DNA from: Anaeroplasmataceae bacterium | GTDB lineage: Bacteria; Bacillota_I; Bacilli_A; Acholeplasmatales; Anaeroplasmataceae | NCBI GenBank assembly: GCA_020025015.1 | Contig: JAHHSV010000004.1 | Span: 1-64,000, forward strand | Direction: 5' to 3' | DNA length: 64,000 nt | Shown: piece by piece, positions 43,412 to 51,996 of the stretch | Layout: every line of letters starts with the position of its first letter | Position numbering within the stretch: the first letter of the stretch is position 1 | Position numbers and translations under genes: made by a program | The notes under the pieces: model-generated | What the model was told of the DNA's origin: nothing | Database searches by the model: none | Seen by the model: the letters and a program-made list of their open reading frames with translations, nothing else

Positions 43412-44256
43412 TAAAACTCCTCCTTCTGATAAACACTATCCTTAAAGGTAAAGCCATCCTCAATATTTAAATTAAGGCTAGCTATTAAGTCAAGACTATC
43501 ATCTAGGCTTATTTTACCATTAAGGTATTTATAATAAATTTTATTAAGCATTAAATACTTATCCTCTTCTACTAATAAAGAATCAAGCAGCATATACTTA
43601 AGCTTACTATCCTTTAATTCCTTAATTAAGGAAACAAAGTAGCTACGGTAAATTGCCGTACCACTTTCATCCTCAAATAAAGGATAGCGTTCTGTTCTAG
43701 TAGCTTCAACTAAGCTTAAGCTTTCTAAGCTTGATTTTAAATTAGCATGCTCTAAATATAAGGATACAACTCTTCTTCTTGAGGTAAACATCATTCTTAA
43801 ACCAAAGACTAAATAAAATAGACCACTAGGATGAGACTCTAAAACATCCTTAAAGGGAATCTCACTACTAATTCCCACGGCATTTAAGCCTAAATCTAAA
43901 TAAAATTTAGCATCCATTTTGTTAGTTACCATCGTTTGAGAATCATAGATGCATCTATTAATTAAACCATTATCACTTAAAAGAGTAACCAATCCTAAAT
44001 CAGTAACATAAAATAAGACCTCAGTTGGCTTAAATAAATCAACAAGCTCCTGATATTTCTTAATCTCTTCATCATAAAGCATATTATCTAATCTTAAAAT
44101 AACTAATTTATTAAGCTTTATGACTTCATAAACCTCCGTAATAGAAAAATTATTAAGATGCTTTCTGGTAAAGCCATTAAGACCAACTAAAAATCCATCG
44201 GTATAATCTATTAAATTTTTAGCCTCGCTTAAACTTCTAGGCGTACTAATAAGCAT
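43411..44256 (-). CDS. yrrN: U32-like partner protein, YrrN type
   Basis: A 281-residue protein with the U32-type barrel start (STPRSLSEAKNLIDYTDGFLVG) but without the cysteine cluster seen in yrrO. In B. subtilis yrrN and yrrO are adjacent, near greA, and both are needed for tRNA wobble hydroxylation. Order, size and one-base overlap with yrrO match that pair, so the assignment rests largely on context. Starts 11 bases after ffh. Confidence 0.75.
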   Translation of the reverse strand: MLISTPRSLSEAKNLIDYTDGFLVGLNGFTRKHLNNFSITEVYEVIKLNKLVILRLDNMLYDEEIKKYQELVDLFKPTEVLFYVTDLGLVTLLSDNGLINRCIYDSQTMVTNKMDAKFYLDLGLNAVGISSEIPFKDVLESHPSGLFYLVFGLRMMFTSRRRVVSLYLEHANLKSSLESLSLVEATRTERYPLFEDESGTAIYRSYFVSLIKELKDSKLKYMLLDSLLVEEDKYLMLNKIYYKYLNGKISLDDSLDLIASLNLNIEDGFTFKDSVYQKEEF

Positions 44257-44267
44257 ATTATTCTCCT

Positions 44268-45686
44268 TTAGAAACGGAATTGGCCTTTCCCCTTGCCCTT
44301 ACCCTTTTTCATCTTAGGCTGAGCAATTCCACCATAATTTCCGTTTTGTACCTGACTTTGCATACGTTTCATTTGGGTTTCATCCATACCCTTAAATTGA
44401 CGCATAGTTTTCTTCATTTGCATGAATGAATTACGTAGCTGGTTAACCTCTTGAATTGAACGACCACTACCCTTAGCAATTCTTTCACGACGCTTTGCTG
44501 AATCCTCAATTAACTTAGGATTTTTTCTTTCCTTATCTGTCATTGAAGAAATTATCGCGCCATAATATTCAAATAAACGATCATCAACCTGATTTAAAGC
44601 ACCCTTAAGCTTACCTAAGCCAGGAATGAAGCCCATAATTTTTGATAATGAGCCCATCTTCTTAATCATCTTAAATTGCTTCATTAAATCATAATAGTTA
44701 AATGAATCATCCATCATACGCTCAGCAGCGTTTTTCATTTCATCCTCATCGATATTTTCCTTAACTGAATCAATTAAAGATAAAACGTCACCCATACCTA
44801 AAATACGTTCAGCCAAACGATCAGGATAGAATATTTCTAGGGCATCAAGCTTTTCGCCGGTTGACATTAATTTAATAGGTAAGCCTGTCATTTCCTTAAT
44901 AGATAAGGCTGCACCACCACGAGCATCACCATCAAGCTTAGTTAAAATTACACCTGATAATTCAATCTTCTCATGGAAGGCTAAGGCTACATTAACCGCA
45001 TCCTGACCTGCCATCGCATCAACAGCAAGTAAAACCTCATGTGGACGGGCAATCTCCTTAATATCCTTAAGCTCATCCATTAATTCCTCATTAACCTGTA
45101 AACGACCAGCCGTATCGATAATTACTAAATCACAGCCGCTCTTAATTGCCTCTTGGATACCCTCTTTAACAATTTTACGAGGATTTGCCTTAGTGCCCAT
45201 TTCAAATACTGGCACATCAATTTGCTTACCTAGGGTTACTAACTGATTAATTGCCGCAGGACGATAAACGTCGGCAGCAATTAGCATTGGTTTTTTCTTA
45301 TATTTTTTACGGCTAAATAAAGAAATCTTACCGCAGGCTGTAGTTTTACCAGCACCCTGTAAACCAACTAGCATCATAACTGTTAAGCCATTTTTATTAT
45401 AGTTTAGCTCTGATGCCTCACTACCTAAGGTATTTTGTAATTCCTCTCTTACAATATCAACAACCATTTGGCCTGGATTTAAACCAGTCAAAATCTTTTC
45501 GCCTAAGGCTTTTTCCTTAACTTCCCTTAAAAATTTCTTAACAACCTTAAAGTTAACATCCGCCTCTAATAACGAAAGTCTAACCTCTCTTAGCATTTCA
45601 TCAATATCAGATTCAGTTAGCTTTCCACGGCCAGTAACCTTTTTTAAGGCATGCTGTAATCTTTCACTTAAAGAATCAAAAGCCAT
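44268..45686 (-). CDS. ffh: Signal recognition particle protein Ffh
   Basis: A 472-residue SRP54 homologue that binds signal sequences and 4.5S RNA and hands ribosomes to FtsY. N domain (1-~90), G domain with GLQGAGKTTACGK, DTAGRLQVNEELMDE and TKLDGDARGG, then the methionine-rich M domain (MGFIPGLGKLKG; NSFMQMKKTMRQF). The tail is a glycine-lysine run (KKGKGKGKG). Four bases after ylxM. Confidence 0.97.
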   Translation of the reverse strand: MAFDSLSERLQHALKKVTGRGKLTESDIDEMLREVRLSLLEADVNFKVVKKFLREVKEKALGEKILTGLNPGQMVVDIVREELQNTLGSEASELNYNKNGLTVMMLVGLQGAGKTTACGKISLFSRKKYKKKPMLIAADVYRPAAINQLVTLGKQIDVPVFEMGTKANPRKIVKEGIQEAIKSGCDLVIIDTAGRLQVNEELMDELKDIKEIARPHEVLLAVDAMAGQDAVNVALAFHEKIELSGVILTKLDGDARGGAALSIKEMTGLPIKLMSTGEKLDALEIFYPDRLAERILGMGDVLSLIDSVKENIDEDEMKNAAERMMDDSFNYYDLMKQFKMIKKMGSLSKIMGFIPGLGKLKGALNQVDDRLFEYYGAIISSMTDKERKNPKLIEDSAKRRERIAKGSGRSIQEVNQLRNSFMQMKKTMRQFKGMDETQMKRMQSQVQNGNYGGIAQPKMKKGKGKGKGQFRF

Positions 45687-45690
45687 ATTT

Positions 45691-45984
45691 TCACTCCTTT
45701 ATAATATCAAGAATTTTAGACTTTAATGGTTCATCTAATAATTCCTCAATTTTCTTGCTTTTAGCATTAAGCTTTAGCTTTTCTTCAAAGTCTAAAAGCT
45801 TTTCACAGGTCTTTTTTAATTGGTCATAAATAGCATTTCTGCTTAGCTCATAATTTTGAGCAATCTCCCCAATTGATAAATCATCAAAATAATATTCCTC
45901 AAAATAAGCACGCTGCTTATTGGTTAAAAGCTCACTATAAAAATCATAGAGCTCTAGGATATAATCATGCTTTTCTATTTGCAT
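45691..45984 (-). CDS. ylxM: YlxM-type DNA-binding SRP accessory protein
   Basis: A 97-residue YlxM/p13-like protein with a sigma-70 region-4-like helix-turn-helix (SIGEIAQNYELSRNAIYDQL). Relatives in streptococci bind the SRP and tune its GTPase. I start at ATG 45984, one base after the ftsY stop, with GAGG at seven bases; the frame runs further up to 46038 but that part lies inside ftsY and does not look like the family. Confidence 0.9.
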   Translation of the reverse strand: MQIEKHDYILELYDFYSELLTNKQRAYFEEYYFDDLSIGEIAQNYELSRNAIYDQLKKTCEKLLDFEEKLKLNAKSKKIEELLDEPLKSKILDIIKE

Positions 45985-45985
45985 A

Positions 45986-46951
45986 TTATTCCTCGAAGAA
46001 ATCAGAGAATAGGCCATATAGGTATTCTTCAATATCAAATACCTCTAGGTCATCAAGACCCTCACCTAAACCAACATATTTAATTGGAATGCCTAGCTCA
46101 TGACGGATGGCTAAGACAATACCACCCTTACTTGTACCATCAAGCTTAGTTAAAATAATACCTGTAACATCAGTTACTTCCTTAAAGGCCTTAGCCTGAA
46201 TCATTCCATTTTGACCAGTAGTCGCATCAATTACTAATAAGGTTTCACATAAGGCCCCTGGCATTTTCGTATCTAAAACACGCTTCATCTTACCAAGCTC
46301 ATTCATTAGGTTAACCTTATTTTGTAGACGCCCCGCTGTATCACACAATAAAATATCATACTTACCTTCAATAGCCTTATCCATAGCCTCATACATAACG
46401 GCACTAGGATCACTACCCTCAGGCTTAGTTACAATGGGAATACCTACACGGTCAGCCCAAACCTTAAGCTGATCAATTGCTCCAGCTCTAAAGGTATCAC
46501 CGGCTGCTAGCATAACCTTTTTGCCCTGCTTCTTATATTGATTAGCAATTTTAGCAATTGAGGTTGTTTTACCAACCCCATTAACACCAACAAATAAAAC
46601 AACTGATAAGCTATCCTTATTAAGCTTTAGGTTGGCATTAACGATTTCGTTATTAGTATATAGGTCAAACATCTTATCGATAATCATTTCCTCTAAGACC
46701 TTAATATCAGTAACCTTTTTATGATATACCTCACTACGTAGGCCATCAATAAAGTCAATTACTGTATCAACACCGATATCTGCCATAATGAAAACCTCTT
46801 CTAAGGAATCAAAAAGCTCATCATCAATTTTCTTACTATTCTTTAAAATTTCTGCTATATTCTTTAAAGCTCCCTCACGTGTTTTGTGAAGGCCCATTTT
46901 ATATTTTTTACTTTTTTCTTTGTCCTTTTTAAAAAAACTGAAAAATCCCAT
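45986..46951 (-). CDS. ftsY: Signal recognition particle receptor FtsY
   Basis: A 321-residue SRP receptor GTPase, with a short charged N-terminus (no long acidic A domain), N domain, and G domain: GVNGVGKTTSIAKIA, DTAGRLQNKVNLMNEL, TKLDGTSKGGIV and the membrane-facing end GLGEGLDDLEVFD. Docks the SRP-ribosome complex at the membrane. First gene of a six-gene run with a strong promoter. Confidence 0.97.
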   Translation of the reverse strand: MGFFSFFKKDKEKSKKYKMGLHKTREGALKNIAEILKNSKKIDDELFDSLEEVFIMADIGVDTVIDFIDGLRSEVYHKKVTDIKVLEEMIIDKMFDLYTNNEIVNANLKLNKDSLSVVLFVGVNGVGKTTSIAKIANQYKKQGKKVMLAAGDTFRAGAIDQLKVWADRVGIPIVTKPEGSDPSAVMYEAMDKAIEGKYDILLCDTAGRLQNKVNLMNELGKMKRVLDTKMPGALCETLLVIDATTGQNGMIQAKAFKEVTDVTGIILTKLDGTSKGGIVLAIRHELGIPIKYVGLGEGLDDLEVFDIEEYLYGLFSDFFEE

Positions 46952-46974
46952 AAATTTTCACTCCATTCTAAAGA

Positions 46975-47003
46975 ATTATATCATAATTTACTAGCTAAAA
47001 CAA
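46975..47003 (-). promoter_or_regulatory. Promoter of the ftsY operon
   Basis: Minus-strand TTGTTT (46998-47003), a 17-base spacer and extended -10 TGATATAAT (TATAAT at 46975-46980). Confidence 0.8.
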
Positions 47004-47017
47004 TTAGGAAACAAGCC

Positions 47018-47048
47018 AAAAAAAGACCCTTAGAAATATCTAAAGGTC
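47018..47048 (-). terminator. Intrinsic terminator of topA
   Basis: A 10-bp stem with one G-U pair (47025-47034 with 47039-47048), four-base loop, then a seven-T run on the minus strand. Confidence 0.8.
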
Positions 47049-47055
47049 CTTACAA

Positions 47056-49329
47056 TTATTTTTCTTCATTATCCTTACATTTTGGATTAGAGCAAACAAT
47101 TTTACCATCTAATTCCATCATTGGACTACCACATTTATCACAGATTTGGTTTAAAGGCTTACCTGAAAAAAGCATTTTACATCTAGGGAAATTATCACAG
47201 CTATAGAAAACATTACCCTTATTTTTCCCCTTAGTTGCAACTCGCTTTATAATGTGACCCTTATGGCACTTTGGACATAAAATTGGCTCATATAAATCAG
47301 TATCACTACAATTATTAGAGCAATATAGCTTACCCTCACTATCCCTTAGCATCATACTACCGCACTTTGGACATATCTCATTAGTAGGGATGTCATTAAA
47401 GGCCGTCTTACAGCTTGGGAAGTTATCACAGGCATAAAAGGCCTTACCCTTATTTTTGCCTCTTGAAGCAATCTTTTTCACTAGATGACCCTTGTGGCAA
47501 ACTGGACAAATAATACCTGTATCCTCAGGCTCTTCCTTTTCTTCCTTCTTAATGTATTTACAATTAGGATAATTGCTGCAGGCAACAAACTCACCATATT
47601 TACCCTTACGTAAAACTAAAGGACTACCGCATTCTGGACAAAGCTCACCCGTTTTCTTAGGCTCAAGCTTTGGCATATTCTTCTTAGCATCCTCAAAAAC
47701 AGGTAAGAATTCCTGATAGAATTCCTGTAATTCACTTAGCTCAGTTTTTTCACCCCTAGCGATAATATCTAGGCATTCCTCCATATTTGCTGTATAGCTT
47801 ACATTAAATATAGATGGGAAAAATTCATCAAGCTTATCAGTTGTTAAAACACCCTGTTCAGTTGGAATAAGCTTCTTATCCTCAATTCTAATATAATCAC
47901 GCTTAGTTAGGGTTTGCATGGTTTGAGCATAGGTTGAAGGTCTACCAATTCCCTTTTCCTCCATATCCTTAATTAAGGTTGCCTCAGTATAACGGGCATG
48001 AGGCTTAGTTTCTAAATCCTTAATATTAATTTCAAGAGGCTTATAGGAATCGCCAACCTTAAAATCCGGAAGGAGCTTATCTAAGGCCTCGCTAGATTTA
48101 CCAGCTAAGGCTAAATAGCCCTCAAAAATTAAGGTCTGACCTGAACAAGACCAAAGGGTATCACAGGCTGTAAAGTTAACCTTCTTATTCATAAATAAGG
48201 CTGGTGCCATTAATGAGGCTAAAGCCCTATCATAAATTAATTTATATAGCTTATATTCATCCGCACTTAAAAAGCGTTTAATTTCCTCAGGATTACGATA
48301 AACACTAGTAGGTCTAATCGCCTCATGCGCATTTTGAGCAAGCTTTTGCGTGCGCTCCTTAGCATGACCTAAATAGCTATTACCATAATTATTAAGAATA
48401 TAGGCTCTTGCTTCCTTCTTAAATATATCACTAATATGAGTTGAATCTGTACGCATATAGGTAATTAAACCAACGTGCATACCATTAATTTCCTTACCCT
48501 CATATAGGCTTTGGGCAATAGTCATAGTTTTAGTAGATGAAAAGCCTAGCTTATTACTTGCATCCTGCTGTAGGGTTGAGGTTGTAAATGGTGGCTTTGA
48601 TTCACGCTTATTTTCCTTTTCGGTAACCTCAGCTACAACAAAATCGGTTAGCTTAGGAACTAAATCCTCTAATAACTTACGCTCTAAAATCTTGTTAGTT
48701 GAGTTATTATACTTAACTAATTCTAATTTAAAATCCTTAAAGATAGCCTCAGCCTCATAGTATTTAGTTGGCACAAAGGCTAAAATTTCCTTTTCTAAAT
48801 CACAAATCATCTTTAAGGCAACGCTTTGAACGCGTCCTGCACTCTTACTTTTAATACGGCTTTGTAAAAGCTTAGAAACCTTAAAACCAATGATTCTATC
48901 TAAAATACGTCTAGTTTCCTGACTGCTAGTTAGATTTAAATCAATCCTTCGGGGATGTGAAAAGGCCTCCTTTACAGCAGGCTGAGTTATTTCATGAAAC
49001 TCTACTCTATTTAATTCATCAAAATCTAAACCAAGAACATTAGCTAAATGGTAGCTAATAGCCTCACCCTCACGATCCGGGTCGGTTGCAAGATAAACCT
49101 TAGCACCCTTGCATTCCTTTTTCAGATCATTAACAAGCTTTGTTTTATCCTTATTTATAATATATGTAGGCTTAAAGTCATTTTCAATATCAATTCCAAG
49201 ACCATCCTTGCCTGAAGTGGCTAAATCACAAATATGCCCCTTAGATGATAATACCTTAAAATCATCACCCATATAGGTTTCAATTGTCTTAGATTTTGTT
49301 GGTGACTCAACAATGATTATGTTCTTCAT
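47056..49329 (-). CDS. topA: DNA topoisomerase I
   Basis: A 757-residue type IA topoisomerase that relaxes negative supercoils. Toprim domain (IVESPTKSKTIE; YLATDPDREGEAI), the active-site tyrosine in ITYMRTDSTHIS near residue 285, and domain motifs GRVQSVALK and GIGRPSTYA. After ~570 come five Cys4 zinc modules; the second and fourth (CPVCHKGHLVKKIASRGKNK, CPKCHKGHIIKRVATKGKNK) are near copies of each other, suggesting an internal duplication. Most Firmicutes TopA have three or four such modules. Own promoter and terminator. Confidence 0.97.
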   Translation of the reverse strand: MKNIIIVESPTKSKTIETYMGDDFKVLSSKGHICDLATSGKDGLGIDIENDFKPTYIINKDKTKLVNDLKKECKGAKVYLATDPDREGEAISYHLANVLGLDFDELNRVEFHEITQPAVKEAFSHPRRIDLNLTSSQETRRILDRIIGFKVSKLLQSRIKSKSAGRVQSVALKMICDLEKEILAFVPTKYYEAEAIFKDFKLELVKYNNSTNKILERKLLEDLVPKLTDFVVAEVTEKENKRESKPPFTTSTLQQDASNKLGFSSTKTMTIAQSLYEGKEINGMHVGLITYMRTDSTHISDIFKKEARAYILNNYGNSYLGHAKERTQKLAQNAHEAIRPTSVYRNPEEIKRFLSADEYKLYKLIYDRALASLMAPALFMNKKVNFTACDTLWSCSGQTLIFEGYLALAGKSSEALDKLLPDFKVGDSYKPLEINIKDLETKPHARYTEATLIKDMEEKGIGRPSTYAQTMQTLTKRDYIRIEDKKLIPTEQGVLTTDKLDEFFPSIFNVSYTANMEECLDIIARGEKTELSELQEFYQEFLPVFEDAKKNMPKLEPKKTGELCPECGSPLVLRKGKYGEFVACSNYPNCKYIKKEEKEEPEDTGIICPVCHKGHLVKKIASRGKNKGKAFYACDNFPSCKTAFNDIPTNEICPKCGSMMLRDSEGKLYCSNNCSDTDLYEPILCPKCHKGHIIKRVATKGKNKGNVFYSCDNFPRCKMLFSGKPLNQICDKCGSPMMELDGKIVCSNPKCKDNEEK

Positions 49330-49354
49330 CCTTATGCCCCCTTTTCATTTTACT

Positions 49355-49382
49355 ATTATATTTTTTATTTTAGTGATGTCAA
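49355..49382 (-). promoter_or_regulatory. Promoter of topA
   Basis: Minus-strand consensus TTGACA (49377-49382), a 16-base spacer and TATAAT (49355-49360). Confidence 0.85.
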
Positions 49383-49442
49383 GCAAAAAAATGTGCTCCT
49401 TTTCCTTATATTTATATATAAATATACTTTTTTAAAATAAAA

Positions 49443-49460
49443 AAATCGCCAAAGCGATTT
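49443..49460 (-). terminator. Intrinsic terminator of rnhB
   Basis: A 7-bp stem (AAATCGC at 49443-49449 with GCGATTT at 49454-49460), four-base loop, T-rich tail on the minus strand, overlapping the rnhB stop codon. Confidence 0.75.
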
Positions 49461-50127
49461 ATTTATCCTTAGTTTTAACAATATCAAATAATGATAGCTG
49501 TCTACTCTCATTATAGTATTTACTTACTGGGTAATAGGTTTTACGATGAATTGGTGATGGGCCATACTTTTCTAAGGCTAAAACATGCTGCTTAGTGCAG
49601 TAGCCCTTATGTCTAGCAAAGCCATAATTAGGATATTTAAAATCCATCTTTTCCATATAATGATCACGTGTAACCTTGGCAATTATACTAGCGGCGGCTA
49701 TACTAGCTGATTTAGCATCACCATGGATAATTGACTCATGAGGCATCTTTAGCTCTGATAAAGGCATTGCATCAATTAAGGAATAGTCAGGCTTTACCTT
49801 TAATTTATTAATAGCCTCAAGCATTCCCTTTTTGGTTGCTTGATAAATATTTAATTCATCAATTTCATCCTCATAGACAAAAACAACTGAAATAGCTAAG
49901 GCATTCTTTTCAATAACCTTATATAGCTCCTCACGTTTCTTAGCACTAAGCTTTTTACTATCATTAATTCCTTCTATTCTTAATAATGGTGGCATAACTA
50001 CAGCCGCAACAACCACTGGACCAGCTAAAGGACCACGGCCTGCTTCATCACAGCCACAAACAAGCTTTAAGCCATTATCATATAGATATTCTTCCTTTTG
50101 GTACAAATTAACCTTCTCTTCTGTCAT
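49459..50127 (-). CDS. rnhB: Ribonuclease HII
   Basis: A 222-residue RNase HII that nicks RNA-DNA hybrids, including single ribonucleotides in DNA. GCDEAGRGPLAGPVVVAAV carries the first catalytic acids; the others are in VIEKNALAISVVFVYEDEID and SLIDAMP, and the family GRG motif is present. It begins 20 bases inside the end of rbgA. Confidence 0.95.
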   Translation of the reverse strand: MTEEKVNLYQKEEYLYDNGLKLVCGCDEAGRGPLAGPVVVAAVVMPPLLRIEGINDSKKLSAKKREELYKVIEKNALAISVVFVYEDEIDELNIYQATKKGMLEAINKLKVKPDYSLIDAMPLSELKMPHESIIHGDAKSASIAAASIIAKVTRDHYMEKMDFKYPNYGFARHKGYCTKQHVLALEKYGPSPIHRKTYYPVSKYYNESRQLSLFDIVKTKDK

Positions 50128-50965
50128 AGCTTATAGCTCCTATCTTAGCGTTCTTAACATCCTGTAAGAAAGCCTTATAGACCTTCTCATAGTCTATTTC
50201 GCCACCCTTACGTAGGCAGCCCCTATTTTTACCGATTTCTGCAATAATATCCTCTGTATTCTCTAGGCTTTCTAAGCGATAGCGAGCCTTTAATAAATCA
50301 GGATAATATTCCTTTAAATAACCTATACCAAAAACAGTTAATTCTCTAATTGGTAATAATTCATCCTTAATTGAACCACATAAAGCCAAGCGTAAGGCTA
50401 CATCATTTGATTCAAACTTAGGCCATAAAATACCAGGTGTATCTAATAGTAAAAATTCATTATTTATTTTTATCCAAATATTAGAATTTTTAGTTACACC
50501 AGGCTTATTGCCCGTATTTAAGGATTTTTTACCAGCAATCTTATTAATAAAGGTTGATTTACCAACGTTTGGTATACCAACTACCATTATCTTTATTTCC
50601 TTATTAATAATGCCCTTTTTTTGTCTTCTTTCAATAATACTAGCACTAGCCTTTTTTATGTAGGGCTTAATTAAATTACAATTCTTACCACCAACTAAAT
50701 CAACATCTAAGGCAAAGGCTCCACCAGCCTCATATTCATTAATAAATTTCTTAGTTTGCACTGGATCAGCCATATCAGACTTGCATAAAATAATTAGCTT
50801 ATTCTTTTCTCCAATTAAGCTATTTAGCATTGGATTGGCTGAAGAATCAGGTATTCTTGCATCCCTTAATTCAATTACTAAATCAATAAGCTTAAGCTTT
50901 TCCTGTAGCTCACGGCGTGTCTTTGCCATATGACCAGGGAACCAGTTAATATTTAAATTTTCCAT
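50108..50965 (-). CDS. rbgA: 50S assembly GTPase RbgA (YlqF)
   Basis: A 285-residue circularly permuted GTPase for late 50S assembly. WFPGHMAKTRRE at the N-terminus, G4 (LCKSD) before G1 (GIPNVGKSTFINKIA) and G3 (DTPGI). ATG 50965 has GAGGTGG at five bases; the longer GTG start at 50974 is inside that site and is rejected. Pairing with rnhB is common in Firmicutes. Confidence 0.95.
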   Translation of the reverse strand: MENLNINWFPGHMAKTRRELQEKLKLIDLVIELRDARIPDSSANPMLNSLIGEKNKLIILCKSDMADPVQTKKFINEYEAGGAFALDVDLVGGKNCNLIKPYIKKASASIIERRQKKGIINKEIKIMVVGIPNVGKSTFINKIAGKKSLNTGNKPGVTKNSNIWIKINNEFLLLDTPGILWPKFESNDVALRLALCGSIKDELLPIRELTVFGIGYLKEYYPDLLKARYRLESLENTEDIIAEIGKNRGCLRKGGEIDYEKVYKAFLQDVKNAKIGAISYDRREG

Positions 50966-51006
50966 TCTCTCCACCTCACTTAAGACTTATTTTTTTAGGC
51001 TCTAAT

Positions 51007-51015
51007 ATTATATCA
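51007..51015 (-). promoter_or_regulatory. Extended -10 promoter of rbgA-rnhB
   Basis: Minus-strand TGATATAAT (TATAAT at 51007-51012) about 40 bases before rbgA; TTGAAT lies 15 bases further upstream, closer than ideal. Confidence 0.55.
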
Positions 51016-51052
51016 TCTAATTTTAATATTCAAAGCTTATTTTTAAATTATT

Positions 51053-51994
51053 CTAATTTCCCGTAATAATATTCTTATCTGGATTACCAATTTTATTAAA
51101 TGGATAATATCTAAAAATAACCCTACCTAAAATATCCTCATTATCTACCAAGCCAAAATATCTACTATCATAGCTATTTAAGCGATTGTCACCAAGCAAT
51201 AAAGCCTTACCCTTTGGAATAGTATAGCTTAATGATTCTTCTACCGAATAGCCAGTTATTTTCTTCCACTCAGCCTGCGAAAGCTTTCTTTCAACCAATC
51301 TATTATTGGCATACATATAATATGAATCATCATATGGATTCTTTTTAATAATTAATTTTTCCTCTTCCTTAGCGGCAATTCTTTTAATATAAAATTCCTG
51401 AGCCTCAAACCTATTATCTATACCAACCTCATTATTATGAGAGGAACTATATTTATTGGCATCTAGAACAACAACATCATCGACATTTGGCTCATATAAA
51501 AAATGCCATATCATAACCTTATCCCCTGAATTAAAGGTATTATTCATAGAATTACCCTCAATTGTAACTGGAGTTATTAAAAACATAATAATAAAGTTAA
51601 TGGAAACTAATATCTCTAGGATAAATATAATTAAATCATAGGCCTTAAAGCTTTTTAAATAAAGCTTAACATCACTAGATACTAGAGTCTTATTCTTATA
51701 TAAAAGAAATAAGCCCATAATAAGCTCGACACCAACTAAAATACCAAGACAGGTAAAGTAATAGCCAGTTGGCGAAAAATAAACCTCATGGCTAAAAACC
51801 GTATCAGCTGTGATTACCGCAAGCTTAGAAATCTTTTTTGCAAAAACTAAGGAAACAATAAGCATTATAGAAAAAACAGAAAAGCGGATGAAAGAAGCAA
51901 TATAAATATGCTTAGTTGTTTCTAATATATCTTCTTTAGTTAAAGTATTATTTAAAATTGCATTCTCTAAATACTTACGCTTTTCCTTCTTCAT
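51053..51994 (-). CDS. lepB: Signal peptidase I with extra N-terminal helices
   Basis: A 313-residue type I signal peptidase that removes signal peptides outside the membrane. The Ser/Lys dyad is clear: EGNSMNNTF (Ser ~147) and FYIKRIAA (Lys ~203), with box E GDNRLNSYDSRYFGLV. The protein is longer than typical Firmicutes SipS because the N-terminal ~135 residues contain three membrane helices (about 30-52, 75-98, 112-138) in place of one. It follows ftsK by two bases. It would process the many secreted proteins encoded nearby; lipoproteins would instead need Lsp, not seen here. Confidence 0.93.
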   Translation of the reverse strand: MKKEKRKYLENAILNNTLTKEDILETTKHIYIASFIRFSVFSIMLIVSLVFAKKISKLAVITADTVFSHEVYFSPTGYYFTCLGILVGVELIMGLFLLYKNKTLVSSDVKLYLKSFKAYDLIIFILEILVSINFIIMFLITPVTIEGNSMNNTFNSGDKVMIWHFLYEPNVDDVVVLDANKYSSSHNNEVGIDNRFEAQEFYIKRIAAKEEEKLIIKKNPYDDSYYMYANNRLVERKLSQAEWKKITGYSVEESLSYTIPKGKALLLGDNRLNSYDSRYFGLVDNEDILGRVIFRYYPFNKIGNPDKNIITGN

Positions 51995-51996
51995 TC

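Noticed and set aside
45985..46038. Longer start for ylxM
   Set aside because: The extra 18 residues lie inside ftsY, do not fit the family, and ATG 45984 has its own Shine-Dalgarno.
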